From: Syngnathus acus
Taxonomy: Eukaryota; Chordata; Actinopteri; Syngnathiformes; Syngnathidae
NCBI RefSeq assembly: GCF_901709675.1
Contig: NC_051101.1
Coordinates: 9,506,501-9,570,500, forward strand
Direction: 5' to 3'
DNA length: 64,000 nt
This document shows, piece after piece, positions 12,365 to 25,300 of the stretch. The notes beneath the pieces were generated by a model. It was not told where the DNA came from. It ran no database searches and saw only the letters and a list, made by a program, of their open reading frames with translations. How positions within the stretch are numbered: the first letter of the stretch is position 1; every line of letters begins with the position of its first letter. A program made the translations under genes and the position numbers.

Positions 12365-15028
12365 ATGCCAACAGACGTTTTGGTGTTCATTGTGGGAGTA
12401 ACTCTACTCATGTTGGTGAGAGTGTTCCTGCAAATTTTCTTTAAATCCGCATCAAGAAACAACTCTCCCAATGGAAAAACTCCACCAGGTAACTCTTTGC
12501 ATAATAATACTTGATACTAATCAGAAGAAAATTCTCTAAATGAAAAATATGTTTCAATATGTTTTTGTTTCTTCTGAAAACAAAATTGAGATGCATTGGA
12601 TAGTGACAGTGTATAGATTTCCCGTAAATCACTGTTAAACCATGAAGTTTTTCATCAGCTTTCTTCTTTTTTTTTTTTGCTCTTTGTCCTTCTCAGGCCC
12701 TCCAAGCAGATTTCTTATCGGCAACATGATGGAGCTAACTCATGACCATCTGCCAATTCACCTAACTCATCTAGCGCAGCGTTACGGACGCATCTACCAA
12801 CTTAAATGTGGAAACACTTGTAATCACAAGATTGACGTTTCTTCAAATGGATCGGATTAACATGCACGGTACAGACACACACATCATTCTTTTTTTTCTT
12901 CAGGCATGGTGGTTCTGAACAGCAGTGAGGTCATAACAGAAGCTTTGGTGAAGAAATGGTCAGACTTTGCAGGCAGGCCCGTTTCATTCACAGGTAAATG
13001 CAATCGTGGTTGCTAAGTCTTCCTCACAGTCATGAGATCTAAGCATTTGATTTGTGAACCTACCTTTTCAAAGGCCGTATTGTGTCCGGTGGAGGGCGTT
13101 CCATATCTCTGGGAGACTACAACGACGAATGGCGAGCTCATCGTCGCCTGGTCCACGGCGCTTTGATGCAATGCTGCCGTCGTTCTTTGCATGAGGTGAT
13201 TGAAAAGCAGGCGACGCATCTCTGCAAGGTAAGAAAACAAGTCACGACAGCAAAAATAAATAAAAAATGCTTTTGGGCTATTTGATATTGGCAGAGGACT
13301 AAACAATACAGTATTGATCTTTTGCAGGTTCTGAAGGCCTACCAAGGCAGTGCCGTTGATCTCTCTGAGGATTTCACAGTGGCGGCCAGTAATGTGATCA
13401 CCACTTTGACTTTTGGAAAGGAAGTGAGTTTGTGTCATTTGAATAAAATTTAAGCACTGATCTTTAAGTAATTGATCAATTGTTTCAGTATGACAAGAAA
13501 TCAACAGAGCTGCAGGAATTGCACAAATGTCTGAATGAGATTGTCGCTCTATGGGGCTCCTGTTGGATTTCCGCCCTGGACTCCTTCCCTTTGCTGAGAG
13601 TCAGTTGAAGAAATAATCATTGAGAAGTCAGTGATAAACATCTCAAATAAAGATCGAATAAATTGTATCCTTTGTTCTCTTCAAGAAATTACCCAATCCT
13701 GTTTTCTCCCGACTCATGAAAGAGGTGACCAAGAGAGACAACATCATACGCAAACATCTCAACAACTACAAGGTCATTTGTCATGGGAAATAAAAACAAA
13801 AATTCTCTTACAGTTCCTACTTTAGCATTAATTTGGGAGAATTCTTTTCCTGCTGCTTTCTGTTAATATCCTTCATGAAACAATTCATCTCGTCATCTTT
13901 TGTTTTGTCTCTTGTGCAGTCACAAGACGAGAAACCCCAAGGCACCATCACAGGCTACTTACTCGAGGGACTCGAAACAAAGAATGGAGAGGTAATTGGG
14001 ATTATTTACCCAACATTTAAACTTAATTAAGCATTCTTATGATTATGTAGACAGTGATAGTTGTATGTGTTTGGTTAACTTCACGACAAAATGCCTTTGG
14101 TGTCGTCATGAAAATGCAGATTTGGCTAAAGGTCCAAATCTATGAAGTGTAGGTCATTGCTGTGTTGTCCAACAGCTGCTGACGGACACTCATGTCCACA
14201 TGGCCATTGTGGACCTTCTTATTGGAGGAACAGAGACCACTGCGGCCTGGCTCAACTGGACCGTAGCCTTCCTCTTGCACAGACCGGAGGTCACTTCAGT
14301 GTCTTCATTCCTCATATATGTTCGAGTTTCTGTAGTCATTATTTACACAACTTCATGTTCTCATTTGCTCCTCTACTGTTCCCATCAGGTCCAGACGCAG
14401 GTGTACGAAGAGCTTTGCACCGTACCAGAGGGTCGCTATCCCACTTATAGCGAGAAGCACAAACTTCCCATCTTGAGCGCCCTCATCAATGAAATGCTCC
14501 GTCTCAGGCCCGTCGCTCCTCTTGCCGTACCTCACAGAGCTGTACGAGACAGCAGGTTAGAAAAAAGAAGTTAGTCGTTTTATGTTTTCTGCTGAATTGA
14601 ATTTGTATCCTTGTGTAGTATTGGAGGTTATTTCATCCCCAAGAACACGGTGATCATTCCAAATCTTTTTGGAGCTCACCATGATCCTTCAGTGTGGAAC
14701 AAGCCGCGCCACTTCGAACCAGGTAAGGACCTTTTTTTCTTTTTTTTTTTTTACAGTATTATCATCATTCTGTCTTTCAGAACGTTTCCTGGAGGGAGGA
14801 GGGGCCTCTCCAAGAGCCTTGGTCCCCTTTGGAGGAGGTGCTCGTCTCTGCTTGGGGGAGTCAGTTGCTAAAATGGAGCTTTTTCTTTTTACGGGTTATT
14901 TGCTGAGAGATTTTTACTTCTTTCCCACTGATGCCCGTCTGCCTGACCTGAGGGGAATTGCTAGTGTTGTACTCAAGGTCAAGGAATACAAAGTTATTGC
15001 ATGTCCGCGACCTGTTAACAATAATTAA
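12365..15028 (+). CDS. cyp21a2: steroid 21-hydroxylase, cytochrome P450 family 21
   Basis: Twelve exons: 12365-12488, 12697-12819, 12904-12993, 13074-13228, 13328-13423, 13489-13599, 13686-13772, 13920-13991, 14176-14289, 14389-14555, 14619-14722 and 14781-15028. The total is 1491 bases, or 496 residues, the usual CYP21 length. The enzyme 21-hydroxylates progesterone and 17-hydroxyprogesterone on the way to cortisol. It sits in the endoplasmic reticulum membrane of interrenal (adrenal) cells. Visible P450 landmarks are an N-terminal membrane anchor ([14 protein letters not shown]), a Pro-rich hinge (TPPGPPSRF), the C-helix WRAHR, the I-helix oxygen-binding GGTETT, the K-helix ExxR (EMLRLRP) and the haem-cysteine loop [11 protein letters not shown]. 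Residue-by-residue similarity to mammalian CYP21A2 and the position next to tnxb support the name. It lies in the same orientation as tnxb, about 0.5 kb downstream. Confidence 0.95.
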
Positions 15029-16281
15029 AGTCCTGAACTATCTGTGTTGCACGATTAATGTACAATTATTGATTGCAAGGTTGCTGACTAAGCAATATAA
15101 GTTTTAAACAAATATTGAATTTTTTTTGTTTCTATTGATACTATTCTGGCAGTATCGTAAAATTTGAGTCATGGAAATGTTTAATTCATTAAAAATAAAA
15201 ACTATATCAAATTAATACATATGGTACATTAGTTGAACAAAATAAAACATCATAATTCGGTTCATGGTGATGCACTACATATATTATCAAACAAATTTTA
15301 TTTGCGCATATGTTAAATTGTTTTTTCAGGGCAGCTATAAAAGGGAACAACATTGCCACTTTGTGGAGAATTTACAACATTACAAAACTGTGATCTGAGA
15401 ACCTTATGGGATGATTTCAAACTTCCAGTGGCAAAAACTTCATATTATGTATTATGATAGTAATACTGACAAATACTGTAAAAATAAACAACTAACTGAC
15501 TTACTGCTAAACTTTAATATTGTGGTTTTCCAGAGGCATATGCATCCACCTTACCTTTAAAAAAAAAGTCACTTGTTTGGTACAAGCTGCCTTTTTAAAT
15601 TAAATCTATAAATTTACAAGACAAATTTTGGGAGGTAGGTGAAAAGAGTTTAATGGAGTGTGTAGGCTTATGAAAATGAAACCATGTGTACGGTGTTGTT
15701 TTGGAATTGTGGGGGTTAAAGGCCATCTGAGTGCTCAATTTAGTGTAAATTTAAAAGATTGTTTTGGTGGGATTAGCTCAGAAATGTGAAATACATTCCA
15801 ATCATTTTAAGATAATGTTGCAATCACCCTCAAATAAGTTACAGTGATATATGAAAGATCATTATGACATACTGACATACAAAACTTTGTGGTTCCAAAC
15901 AGTGCACAATGACGAATACGTCATCACGTGGCACAAGAAGGCAGTCTCGGTTACTTAAGGTTTGTTTTGTGAAATAGATTAGGACGGTGTAAATGACATT
16001 TTCAAAGGGTCTTGGCCAACAATGTCATCAAATTGTTCAAAAATGTGCTTCCTGTAATGATGTCATTTGAAAATTTGAGAAACTTACTATGTGGGGTCAC
16101 TTAAACTGTGAATGTCACGTACATCCCGGTATGTAAACGTGTGTTGTGCAACACAAGTCTTGTGAAAAAATGGGAAAGTCTGATTGCGGCTTTAAAACTA
16201 AGAGAAGCTCACTTCCTCTTTGAGCTCACTTTAGAGAAGCATCAACGGGCTGAGTTTAACTTTCTCTTCCGCACAGGACAA
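15029..16281. other. cyp21a2 3' UTR and intergenic stretch
   Basis: Several AATAAA-type signals occur just after the cyp21a2 stop (for example near 15195 and 15240). The remainder is AT-rich, with no open frame or repeat that I can identify with confidence. Confidence 0.4.
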
Positions 16282-17093
16282 ATGGACAAGGCTCAAGGTT
16301 GGTTATTTTGCGATTCATCTTTCATTTGTCTAATAGTTCAATTGTTAAAGTTTTTTTTTTTTTGGTGGCAGGTGGTAAAGCATATGGCCTCCTCAAGTCT
16401 CACCAAGAAGACAAACTAAATGCCATCAACGAGGTGAGGCCGGAACATTTTGAAGACAACACAATGCTGAGTACCTTAAAAAATAAAAATAATAGTGTTA
16501 TTTTCTTACCTTAGGCTTTTCTGACCGATGAACAGTATGCAGATGTGGAAGACCTCGCCTGCAAACTTGACATGTTCAAACGTAACAATTTAAAACTCAC
16601 TAAAATTAAACTGCTAGTATCAGTCTATTTCTAAATGTTTTCTTACTCCCCAGGCAAATATATGGAGTTTGATCTTAACGACAAAGGCGATATAGGTAAA
16701 ACTACAATTATGAATTCCAATTCCAATGAGGGAATGACTATAACATATTTTTAATTTTTTTTAGACATGATGGGCTTAAAGCGAATGTTGGAGAAACTAG
16801 GCCTGGCCAAGACTCACTTGGAGTTGAAAAAAATGATGTCAGAAGTGGCAGGAGGAGCATCCCAGACAATCAGTTATACAGACTTCCTAAATATGATGCT
16901 GGGAAAAAGACATGCCATTTTGAAACTGTGAGTACAACGGGGCAGTTTGTCCTAATTTCCATACTGTAAAATGCCTCATGGATTTACGTGTGATTTCTTT
17001 GATTGCAGAATTTTGATGTTTGAAGGCATGAATAAAGAGGAGAAGAGACCCGAGGGACCAGCTTCTCCCAAAAACATTTCGCAATTACCCTGA
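16282..17093 (+). CDS. aif1: allograft inflammatory factor 1, EF-hand protein
   Basis: Six exons: 16282-16297, 16372-16433, 16515-16581, 16654-16695, 16765-16927 and 17009-17093. They total 435 bases, or 144 residues, matching the AIF1 family. AIF1 (Iba1) is a cytoplasmic actin-bundling, calcium-binding protein of macrophages and microglia that acts in membrane ruffling and phagocytosis. The sequence shows the family hallmarks: GGKAYGLLK near the start, a first EF hand ([14 protein letters not shown]), the stretch [20 protein letters not shown] and the C-terminal pattern ending in ISQLP. In mammals AIF1 also lies in MHC class III, so its presence about 1.3 kb beyond cyp21a2 fits conserved synteny. 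Start chosen at the ATG giving MDKAQGGK, as in other AIF1 proteins; a longer open frame upstream lacks similarity. Confidence 0.93.
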
Positions 17094-19363
17094 GGGATTT
17101 TTCCCCATGCCAGAACTAACACATCATATGTTCCACTTTGTATGTAATGGATTGTTTATTAATCTGTCTTTGTATAAAAGGATTCTCTTATTTTTTTTAA
17201 ATGAAAAAGAAAAATAATTAAAATGTTTTTTCATCACATTCTTTCAGAAATTCTGTGAAAATAACGTCTGGCATTTTAGCACACGAATAATTCAAATCCT
17301 CGCTTCTGCATTGACCTCACATCCACATCAAGCGTAACACTTCTCTGTGCTTTGTACCGGAATTAGATTTACAAACGAGACAGGATGAATGATTTTACCT
17401 CAAATAGCGTCAAAGCGGGCTGGCGCAGCTTGATGATGAACAAAGACATTGCGCATAAATTACCAAATCACTTTGAAATCTTGCTCTTCAAGACAGTATT
17501 TCTAAATGTTATGTTCTCTATAGCACTTTTTCCCAATCTTCATTGAGCCAACATTGGTGAACATTTAATTCATACTTTGCATGATGGTATAAAGTGTACA
17601 GAGGTAGAAGAACGCTCCCTTTTTTATTTCTTTTTTTTTTTTTAATAAAAGACAAAGAAGAATCACAAAGCAACAATATCTAAAATCTATTTTTCCCATG
17701 TGAAATTCTAAGTTTTTTTTTTTTTTTTTCTGGGGAGGTTGCTGTTGTTGTAGCTACCAAAAATATGCGACCAAGACTAAGAAACACGTGGTCTAATAAG
17801 AGGGACTGGTGCGTTTGACAGCTTCTACTACAGAAAAGCACATTAGACAGCAAGTGAGAGCAAAGCAACTTGGACTATGTGGTAAAAGGCTTTACAAACT
17901 TTCTTGATATAAACTTTGTGACATCTCTAAATGGAAGTAGCTTTTTCGCTCGTAACATCACAGTACATCAAATCACATAAAACAGTTGCTACTTTACAAA
18001 TAAATTACTGTATAGTAGAACATGTAAAAAAAAAAAACGTGTGCTCCTATGACCAAAAAAAAAAAAAAAAAAAAAAGCCACATTTACCAGGACAGCTGCC
18101 TTCGCCTTCCACTTGCGCTTTAGTGAGTCGAGCAACGAGCGCAACGTGTTCCCGCAAGAGTTTACTTGGAAAATTGTACAAAAAGTTACGCACAATATTT
18201 GTTCAAATTTGACTGTTTTCCAGAACCCCATACAAAAAATGTAAATGGGTAGGAGATGAGGGAAAATATGATTATAAAATGATTCCAAGAGAAGCCTTTT
18301 GAAGTGCCCTCCATTTTTGTAGGCATTCCCTCGAAATTCTCGTGAGAACAGGTTCTTTCAATGTCACGGAGATGAACATGAATGTACATTAAAAGTAGGG
18401 ACAGATATAAATATATGCGCATTCCTCATACATTCCGATTGAGGTGTGTGGTCTTGCAAAGTACGTATATTAAACCTGAGAGAAACAGACCAAAGCTTTC
18501 AATATGGATCAACCAAATATATTCAACGCGGCTGATGAAGAGCACGCTGACTGAGCAGAGGAAGAACAAATCATAGAAGAAAAGTCTTCAAAAGAGACCT
18601 TGACTTTAGTCAACAGCACAATTTAAATGAGTGGGGGGGGGGGGGGAGGCTATGAATAACTTAAAATTTTTCAATTTGTACAAACACTATAAAAGCATTC
18701 CACCTATAAAATAGAGAAATATGTCAAAATAGATTGAGTTTTAATTCAAACTTTACAAGAACGTGTAGGCTACAGGTTGTCGGCTGGTTGTAAAAGAAGG
18801 AAATTTTGGTTCTTTTTCCTGAGCGAAACCAAACAACTGTCCCAATTAGTGCACAGAATTATCTTATTGTATGAATCAAGGCGAGCTACATAATTCCACC
18901 CAAATGTTTCTCCTGAAGGTAATGCATGAATACACAACAAGAAAGAGGAAGAGTTCCCTGAATAGTGAACACTGACAATCGAAATTAACTCAGAAACAGT
19001 GCATTTGTGAAACAAAAACTTAAAAAGGGAAGTAAACGTGTTTAAAAGCAAACATATCTGCTACGATTAAAGAGAAATAAGTTTTAAAACAATGGAAGTG
19101 GATGTGAGAAGCTTTTCAGATCTTTTGCAGGTGAGATTTGATCAACACGGTGCAGCCCTCCTCTAACATTCTATGAACAGCTCAAAGCATAAAGAGAACG
19201 AAAACAAACACGATCTACGCAGATTCTGCTACCGGGTGCACATTCAGAGATACGTATGTGTGCGTGCGTTGAGAGTGGCTCAGTCAGTGTGTGTTGAGTG
19301 CTGCACGCTGACCAAGGGGGAGAAGGATGGATAGCCAAAGGAGTAGCTGCTTATGCTGCTCAG
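17094..19363. other. aif1 3' flank and probable epb41 3' UTR
   Basis: No coding gene was found. Poly-A/poly-T tracts lie at 17625-17643, 17713-17729 and 18057-18076, and a G run near 18630. If the terminal epb41 exon proposed at 19364-19393 is right, much of this is its minus-strand 3' UTR. Confidence 0.35.
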
Positions 19364-19393
19364 TTACAATGCTGAAGCACCACCATCTTTCCC
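19364..19393 (-). other. epb41: possible terminal exon of epb41
   Basis: This is a 30-base minus-strand exon after a pyrimidine-rich CTTATAG acceptor, reading GKDGGASAL then stop, in the phase required by the exon at 20798-20718. It is short and rests only on frame and splice-site fit. The real terminal exon could lie elsewhere. Confidence 0.33.
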
Positions 19394-22300
19394 CTATAAG
19401 AGACATATCAAGTGGAGGCCACATTTAGAATCATTTATGGAATAGTTCAAATGGTGATTCAAACAGCTAACTGGTAGCTACAACATTAAAAAAAGTTCAA
19501 GAATTTTCTAATTTATTTTGAAAGCGGGGTCTTGAAAAAAGTCAGATCTTTGACTGTTATAGGGAAGACAATTTACAATTTTGGTATTTTAACAAGAAAC
19601 ATTGATTTGACATACAAGTTGCCTTTGCGGGCCACATAAAATGATGTGGCAGGCCGGATTTGGCCCCCCGGCCTTGAATTTGACACCTGTCCCTTAAGGC
19701 AGTGGTCCCCAACCTTTTTTGCACCACGGACCGGTTACGTGTCAGAAATATTTTCGCGGACCGGCCTTTATATAAATAAATATATTTATATATTTATTAT
19801 TTAAATATTTATATATATAAATAGGATGAAATAAAATGATACGACTGGCATAAAAACAAATATAAACCACATAAGAATAAAACGTTGAATTAGTGGGAGC
19901 ACCGAGCTCTTTTCTCAGAAATGAGCCGTTCCCATCTAGGCGTAATCGGAGACAATGACACCCGAAGTGGTTAAGGTTTGTCTTTAAATGCAGGATGCTT
20001 GGTCTCCATGTGCCGAAGCAGGTTTGAAGGCTTCATTGCCTCGTTAGCTAGCCTTTCGCCACATATGCGGAGTGCACTTGGCGCGTCAGAGTCACCTGTG
20101 GCGATAAATCCATATTTTAGGTAGGACTCCAGAAATGTTCTTTTAAATGCAGCTTTCCTTTTCTTAGAAGTCGTAGCCTCTTCTCCTTCAGTGTCCTCAT
20201 TGGACGTTTTTCCCTTTCTGAAGAAGCTTTCCAAACATCTCTGTTTCTTGCTCATTTTTGCTTGCCTCGCGGGCTTGACTGTGGTGACATGTCACGTGAC
20301 CGAGACGAGCGCCCTGTGTCAAGAGTCCTTATTTTTCAGATGCACCTCCGGGAGAGATTCGCCAAATTTTTTATATTTTTCAAAATAAATTCTTACTCAT
20401 TTTTGCTAGCTTTGCGGGCTCGACTGGGGAAACATGTCACGTGACCGGGACGAACGTCTTAACCTGAATGAATTGATCGTCAATGAAAAGAAAAAAAAAA
20501 AATTTTTTATTTTTTATTTTTTTTTCCTGTGCGGCTCCGCGGCCCGGTACCAAGTGACCCACGGACCGGTACCGGTCCGCGGCCCGGTGGTTGGGGACCA
20601 CTGCCTTAAGGTGTACAATCCTCTCTAAGACTTCCTGTTTTTTGGTGTCTGAAATTTGAGTCTGCTAATGTTTTGCTTCATGACATTGTCATTTTAATGG
20701 TGTCAGACGCTTTGTACCTTATCCTGGTCAACGTCACTGTCAGCAGTTATGACGATTCTTTTCTCCACACGAGTCTCTGAGGAGCCACTTTTCACAATCT
20801 GTGTTAGGGAATAAAGAAAAAAATCACGCATATCTCAATACTTGAAAATGTGAGCGCAGAAGAACCGATTGAAAAATCAGCAGCTGACCTTTGAGATGTG
20901 TGTAGTGGTAGTAGTGACGGAGGTGCCACTGATGGTTTCGGAGGTCTGCGAAATGGACAATGTGCTTTCCTTGTCCTCTTCTGTTCCATCAACTGCACCC
21001 TGAAGACAAAAAAAAAAATCACATAAAAGATCATAGACAACCACCATATATGCCAATTGTAAATTATCCAATGCTACCTCATTGGTACAAGAATGATATT
21101 GACTAAATAAATCTCTAATAAGGTTAATCATGTTGTTTTTAGGGCTAATTAGCATCCACAGGGCAATTGCATATTAATCGAAGCAAATCAGTGTTTGCAG
21201 TGTCGCTGTCGTCTTGCTCTACCCCTCCTCCATGTGTGACTCCTCACCCCTCCCCTGTCTGCTCACCGAGAAGAAGGGAAGAAAGTTCATTGGAAGCCAT
21301 TAACCTTCGCTTTGTAACTCAACTCTACAAGTAACCTACCATGTTGTGTCCTGCTTAGATGTTACCTCAAAAAAGAAAAGATCTCATTACCGGTGAGACA
21401 CCTTGACTTTTTAAAACCACGGTAAACCATCAAATTGGGAATTGGCCCATGCCTAATGGACAGAGAAAAGTATTTTCCAAAGGTGGCTGGGACCTCACGA
21501 TTTTTACATTGTGACAAACAAACAATTATACAGTGGATTTGTTGTATTCCAGTGGGAATCACCATTTCATGAACTTGACATGCCAGGTCGGGTATGGGGG
21601 ATTTGTGGTTTGGCCTCATTCCTAGCAGACCTACTCCCACTTTGCTGCTGCATTTTCCCATAGGTGACTTAGTGAGAACAGATGGAAGCGAAGCGGGCGA
21701 GGGCCGAGTCTGGAGCCCCTACCTTTGCAGACTCATAGGTGACGGTCTTGGTTGGGACGATAGGGACTTCTGTGGTGGAGATGCCACTGGGTAAGGAGTT
21801 GGGGACAGCTGTGATGGTGACTGTGTGGGTCTGCACCAGAGGCGGCTGTAAATGGGAGCACAGCCCCGTGAGTGGCTGTTTAACCAGACACCTCGCAACC
21901 CACCGCAAACCTTTCACACCATGCATGCCTTTTCAGGCCATTCCCAGAAACAAGCCTTTCTTTGAATCATTCCCTTTCTATCACCAGCGATTATCAAAGG
22001 AAAGCAGAAAAGGGGAAGTGAGGTTCCCAGAAATGAGCAAAAGATGGTAGTTGGTAAAAGAAAGATGTTTTGTAAGCAGCGCGGAAAAGCATCACCACCA
22101 TATCGAAGAGCCCGATAGAACCACTGTGCAACAACTCTGGAGGATCAGAGGTAGGAACCATCACAAAATAGTAAAAAGTTTCAAGCAAGACAGAGAAAGA
22201 GCCTGACGGAGACAGGAGGCTACCTGGAAGCTGTGTATGACCTGTGGACCACCGCTCATAAAATAGGAAGCAGGGGAAGATCCAGCTATATTCCCAGAGC

Positions 22301-25300
22301 GTTCCGAAAATCTGGGACATGAACTTTCTTCTTTTTGGGTCTCATCTAAAAATTTACTGCCGGGGTCGAGGGAGGGAAACGGTTGCACCATCTCCACCTC
22401 TACCATTGGCATCATGGATGAGCCAATCACCACGAGTGCTTCCTGATCACATGACTTGTCAAAAGCAACTCTGGCAGGAGCCACGGCACTATGATGGAGG
22501 CTCACAATGGGATTGGACTTGTTGGAAAAGCCCAAATTCTCCTTGAGTGCAGCCCTGGTCTCTGAACCTCTGCACAGCGGACTAATGTGCAGGCTCTAAA
22601 AGAAAAAAAAAAGAAAAATGCCAATCCATTTAAATTTGAAAGATGTGTAGTACACCTCTTTTCCAAAAGTCCTTGAGCTTAAATCACATGCTAAGGCAAC
22701 ACGTACAACATTAAAATGCAACATACGATATAGCAGGTACAAATTGGAAATCCCCACAAAATGTGGATTTATAACAAGTAAAAATTGAATTAACCCAAGA
22801 GACTAAAAGCTGATATAACTCCAAACAATACAGGTTGAAATAAATATTTTATTATTATTGGGACAAAAAACCCATAATAATTGTTACTATCAAAGCTGTT
22901 TCTTGATACCATATTTCCTCAAATAGTGGCCTGATGGTTTTATTTTTACTTTTATTTTTTATTTATGCAGAGCGAAGATGAGGCTTTCCCACCAAAGTGT
23001 CTGAACTACTGCTCATGTCCAGTTTGCTGATGTTTTCCCAACACAATTGTCTTGATGGTTCAAGAATAACGTCATTGTTTTTTTAACCACCTTTTGTTTA
23101 ATGTTCACTGGGGATGATCACATTTTTATTTTTGTTGAATCAAGGTGTTGCGTATAAAACTAACTGTGCCCATTGCTAAAAATGTGATTACTACATTAAA
23201 TGAAATAAATATTTTGTGGCATCGCCTGCTATTATTTTTTCCAAAAAAAGAAAAACAAGAGACACGAAATTATGCACGCAATGATTAAGACATGGCATCT
23301 GTCCAGCGGAGCTCACTACTTGAGGAAGTATAGTAAACTACACAAGACAATTTTTTGAGGAAAATGTAGCAAATCTTTTTTTCTTTACTTTGTCTTTCAC
23401 TAACATGATGTTTATTAACTTATGCTTACCAATTACATTTCAACACATACATGAAAAAAAAACGCACACAAAAAATACAATATGCATGAATATACAATTA
23501 GTGATGTGTAAATGGAATGCCTTTATTCTTTGGTCATGCACGAGTACTCATGCAGTTCCTATATACTGCCTTGTGAAAGATATTTAAATATAAAAAAAGT
23601 TGGAGTATTACAATTTAGCTGCCTTGTGGATTCTCATCACAGAAATAATACACTGTGACATTTTAATGAGTACACCGGAACTAAATTTCAATAAATGTCT
23701 TTACTTCACAGTGTGAATAAAAAAATGTGAAGAGGCAAAATAAAATGCAAACTATAAATCAGTTTGACAAGGTGTCCAGCGGAAAGCCTGAGAAGAAAAA
23801 GTGAAAGTGTTGGATTTGATTCCAGTTCAAATCAGTCTGTTTGGAAATAGTTAGCGTGTTAAGGAAAGGAAAAGGTGAGAGTCTTGTTCCAAGAAGGAGA
23901 GGGCAAAAAAACGGCGGCGTCTCAAGAGCAACGGAGGATGGGAAATGAGGAATGCTACGGTGATGTCAGAAAATAGGTGGAGAAGAAAAAGCGAGATGGC
24001 AAGGTGATTGGGTTCTGTCCTCGCAGGTCACACTCACGCCTGTGTGGGACTTCCACAGAGTCCAGACGGCCCCTCAGCTGCGTTTGGAGTAGAAGTTGAG
24101 CAGGGGGCCGCGCGGGAGGCGGGTGACAAACTGAAGGGGGTTGGGAGGGGGGGGAGACAGATGAGAGGGAGGAGTTTGGATGGCCGTTGAACTTGCAAAA
24201 ATGCCAAATTTGATATTTTGAAATTTAGGTAACAACATGGCAAGTGATTGATTTTGGTTGTTGTTTATTCCAAGCATGGAATTGCTAGCACATGCACTTT
24301 AACATGCATTTCTTTTTTTTTTTGCTTCCTTGTACATCACACCAAATTTTTCAAAAAACAAAAAGTCATCCTCACTTCTACCATTTTACTATACAGTATC
24401 GACTGTAGAGAAGCGTCAATTCAATTGTTCTTTTTAAGTGTGTTCCATTGTTTGTTGACAGTAATTTAATCTGGCTCCATTTCATGTCATTTTCCAGCTC
24501 ATTACAAAACCATCAAAATAGATTTGCGTCCGAGCGCGGCCATTATGCGAGCAGTTAACGGCAGTTACGCTAGAAAGTACCGTAATTTTCGGACATTTTA
24601 TGGCTGGTGCGACTTATACTCCGGTGCGACTTATAGTCCGAAAATTACGGTATCCACTGTCAACCCGCGTCCATCTGAAAAACGATGTGATGTTTCAAAT
24701 CAGATTATGCAAGAGGCAATTCGAGACGACCATTTATTCTCGTTACTGATTTTGACGGTGGCTTGAGGGTAAAAATATCTAGCTGTGATTCAGACCTTCT
24801 CTCTTCAGGAACAAGCAAAGTTCAGAGGAAGGAGTGAAGGGTAAAAGCGGCATGGGAAGAAAAGAGTGCAAAACAAAATAGAAGCAGAAAAAGCAAGATG
24901 AAGAGAGAGGAAGGAAGTCAACTGCGGTGTGTGAGAACGTGCAAATCTTCCATTTCCCATTGCCATGCGTCACGTCTCTCAGCATGCGATGCCGACGCGT
25001 CAGCAATATCTGATGCATGTGCGATGAAGCATGAAAGCCAAAGATGCCTCATCCGCATCAGACAGTATCCAAGTGCAGACCCTTCATCAGACAGTCCGAC
25101 CTCCATTCACCATCACAACATGCGTGACCTGCATCTTTCATGCCATTGCCATAAATAGGTCTCAACATGCTCACGCAGTCCGATTCCATCAAACAACCAA
25201 GAAAGCAACCCGGAGGAGCCTCATCAAATACTCAATTGCTCACATGGAACAGTGATAGAAAAATACATTTAAAAAAAACACCCAACTTGCACTAATAGCA

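Noticed and set aside
18085-18170. Minus-strand protein-like stretch (REHVALVARLTKAQVEGEG)
   Set aside because: Considered as a last exon of epb41, but it does not match 4.1 proteins and lacks a clear acceptor.
24060-24130. Minus-strand exon-like stretch ([18 protein letters not shown] then stop)
   Set aside because: It has an acceptor-like CTTCAG and could be an alternative epb41 terminal exon. I have no similarity to support it, and the downstream C-terminal exons argue against constitutive use.
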